The notes beneath the pieces were generated by a model. The model made no database searches, was not told the DNA's origin, and worked only from the letters and a program-made list of their open reading frames with translations. The translations under genes and the position numbers were made by a program. This document shows positions 63,401 to 64,000 of a DNA stretch of 64,000 nt, in pieces. The stretch is from NCBI GenBank assembly GCA_963680875.1, contig OY804578.1:3782001-3846000 (forward strand), read 5' to 3'. The stretch comes from Bathymodiolus brooksi. Its lineage: Eukaryota; Mollusca; Bivalvia; Mytilida; Modiolidae. How positions within the stretch are numbered: position 1 is the stretch's first letter; the number at the start of each line of letters is the position of its first letter.

Positions 63401-64000
63401 AGTCCTTCCTCTAAACCAATCAGTAAAAGTCATACAAACCACACAGAAGTCCTTCCTCTAAACCAATTAGTAAAAGTAATACAAACCATACAGAAGTCCT
63501 TCCTCTAAACCAATCAGTAAAAGTAATACAAACCACACAGAAGTCCTTCCTCTAAACCAATCGGTAAAAGTCATACAAACCATACAGAAGTCCTTCCTCT
63601 AAACCAATCCGTAAAAGTCATACAAACCACACAGAAGTCCTTCCTCTAAACCAATCAGTAAAAGTCATACAAACCACACAGAAGTTCTTCCTCTAAACCA
63701 ATCAGTAAAAGTAATACAAACCACACAGAAGTCCTTCCTCTAAACCAGTCAGTAAAAGTAATACAAACCACACAGAAGTCCTTCCTCTAAACCAATCAGT
63801 AAAAGTAATACAAACCACACAGAAGTTCTTCCTCTAAACCAATCAGTAAAAGTAATACAAACCACACAGAAGTCCTTCCTCTAAACCAATCAGTAAAAGT
63901 AATACAAACCACACAGAAGTCCTTCTTCTAAACCAATCAGTAAAAGTCATACAAACCACACAGAAGTTCTTCCTCTAAACCAATCAGTAAAAGTAATACA
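54484..64000 (-). repeat. CBS: 47-bp CBS exon/splice-donor minisatellite, at least 203 copies, runs off the window
   Basis: On the minus strand each unit holds GAGGAAGGACTTCTGTGTG followed by GTTTGTATTACTTTTACTGA and TTGGTTTA. The first part encodes EEGLLC plus G of Gly, matching human QEGLLCG immediately before the GGSAG loop. Its phase (G|GT) joins perfectly to exon 43210-43321. It is therefore the 3' end of the preceding CBS exon plus its donor; the intact exon must lie above 64000. A higher-order repeat is clear: 'agttaatg' variants at 57547, 58581 and 59145 recur at 61260, 62294 and 62858, each exactly 3713 bp (79 units) later. Read-through past a donor meets TGA within eight codons. Confidence 0.93.

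Overview
The window is animal nuclear DNA with large introns, GT-AG splice sites, AT-rich non-coding sequence and many SINE-like and terminal-inverted-repeat (TIR) elements. The dispersed repeats (tRNA-derived SINE-like units ending in a 'gaaatattg..gaaagtggcattaaacacc' type tail, and an element ending 'caggtgagctaaaa') look like those I associate with bivalve molluscs. I therefore infer a mollusc, most likely a bivalve; no species call is possible. By my rough tally about 70% of the window is tandem repeat.

The main gene is cystathionine beta-synthase (CBS) on the minus strand. Six consecutive coding exons can be placed to the base: 43210-43321, 41179-41259, 33835-33969, 24805-24913, 23710-23794 and 20659-20756 (stop at 20659-20661). 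All phases match and the joined reading frame follows the animal CBS protein from the GGSSG motif to the C-terminus. The upstream exon, ending ..EEGLLC(G), lies beyond 64000, but about 200 partial copies of its 3' end fill 54.5-64 kb. These 620 coding bases are spread over more than 22 kb of gene, and the gene occupies more than 43 kb of the window.

The striking feature is that three of the kilobase-scale minisatellites in this gene are built from CBS itself. Each monomer is the last 19-45 nt of a coding exon plus its 5' splice site and a few intron bases, repeated about 27 times (51-bp unit, below exon 43210-43321), about 133 times (56-bp unit, below exon 33835-33969) and at least 203 times (47-bp unit, below the off-window exon). 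Every array lies on the intron side of its exon, so the first splice donor is the real one and hundreds of near-identical decoy donors follow it. Two more donors have non-exonic minisatellites starting 12 and 63 nt downstream.

Layout: 1-290, an unidentified plus-strand open frame; 1.3-3.1 kb, TIR-element fragment and a 0.23-kb direct repeat; 3.2-10.7 kb, 48-bp satellite; 11.3-11.6 kb, terminal exon of an unidentified plus-strand gene that converges on CBS; 12.1-18.8 kb, intergenic 39-, 34-, 67- and 42-bp arrays; 19.2-20.4 kb, TIR element; 20.66-64 kb, CBS with its arrays, SINEs, foldbacks and TIR elements. No tRNA, rRNA or CRISPR was seen.
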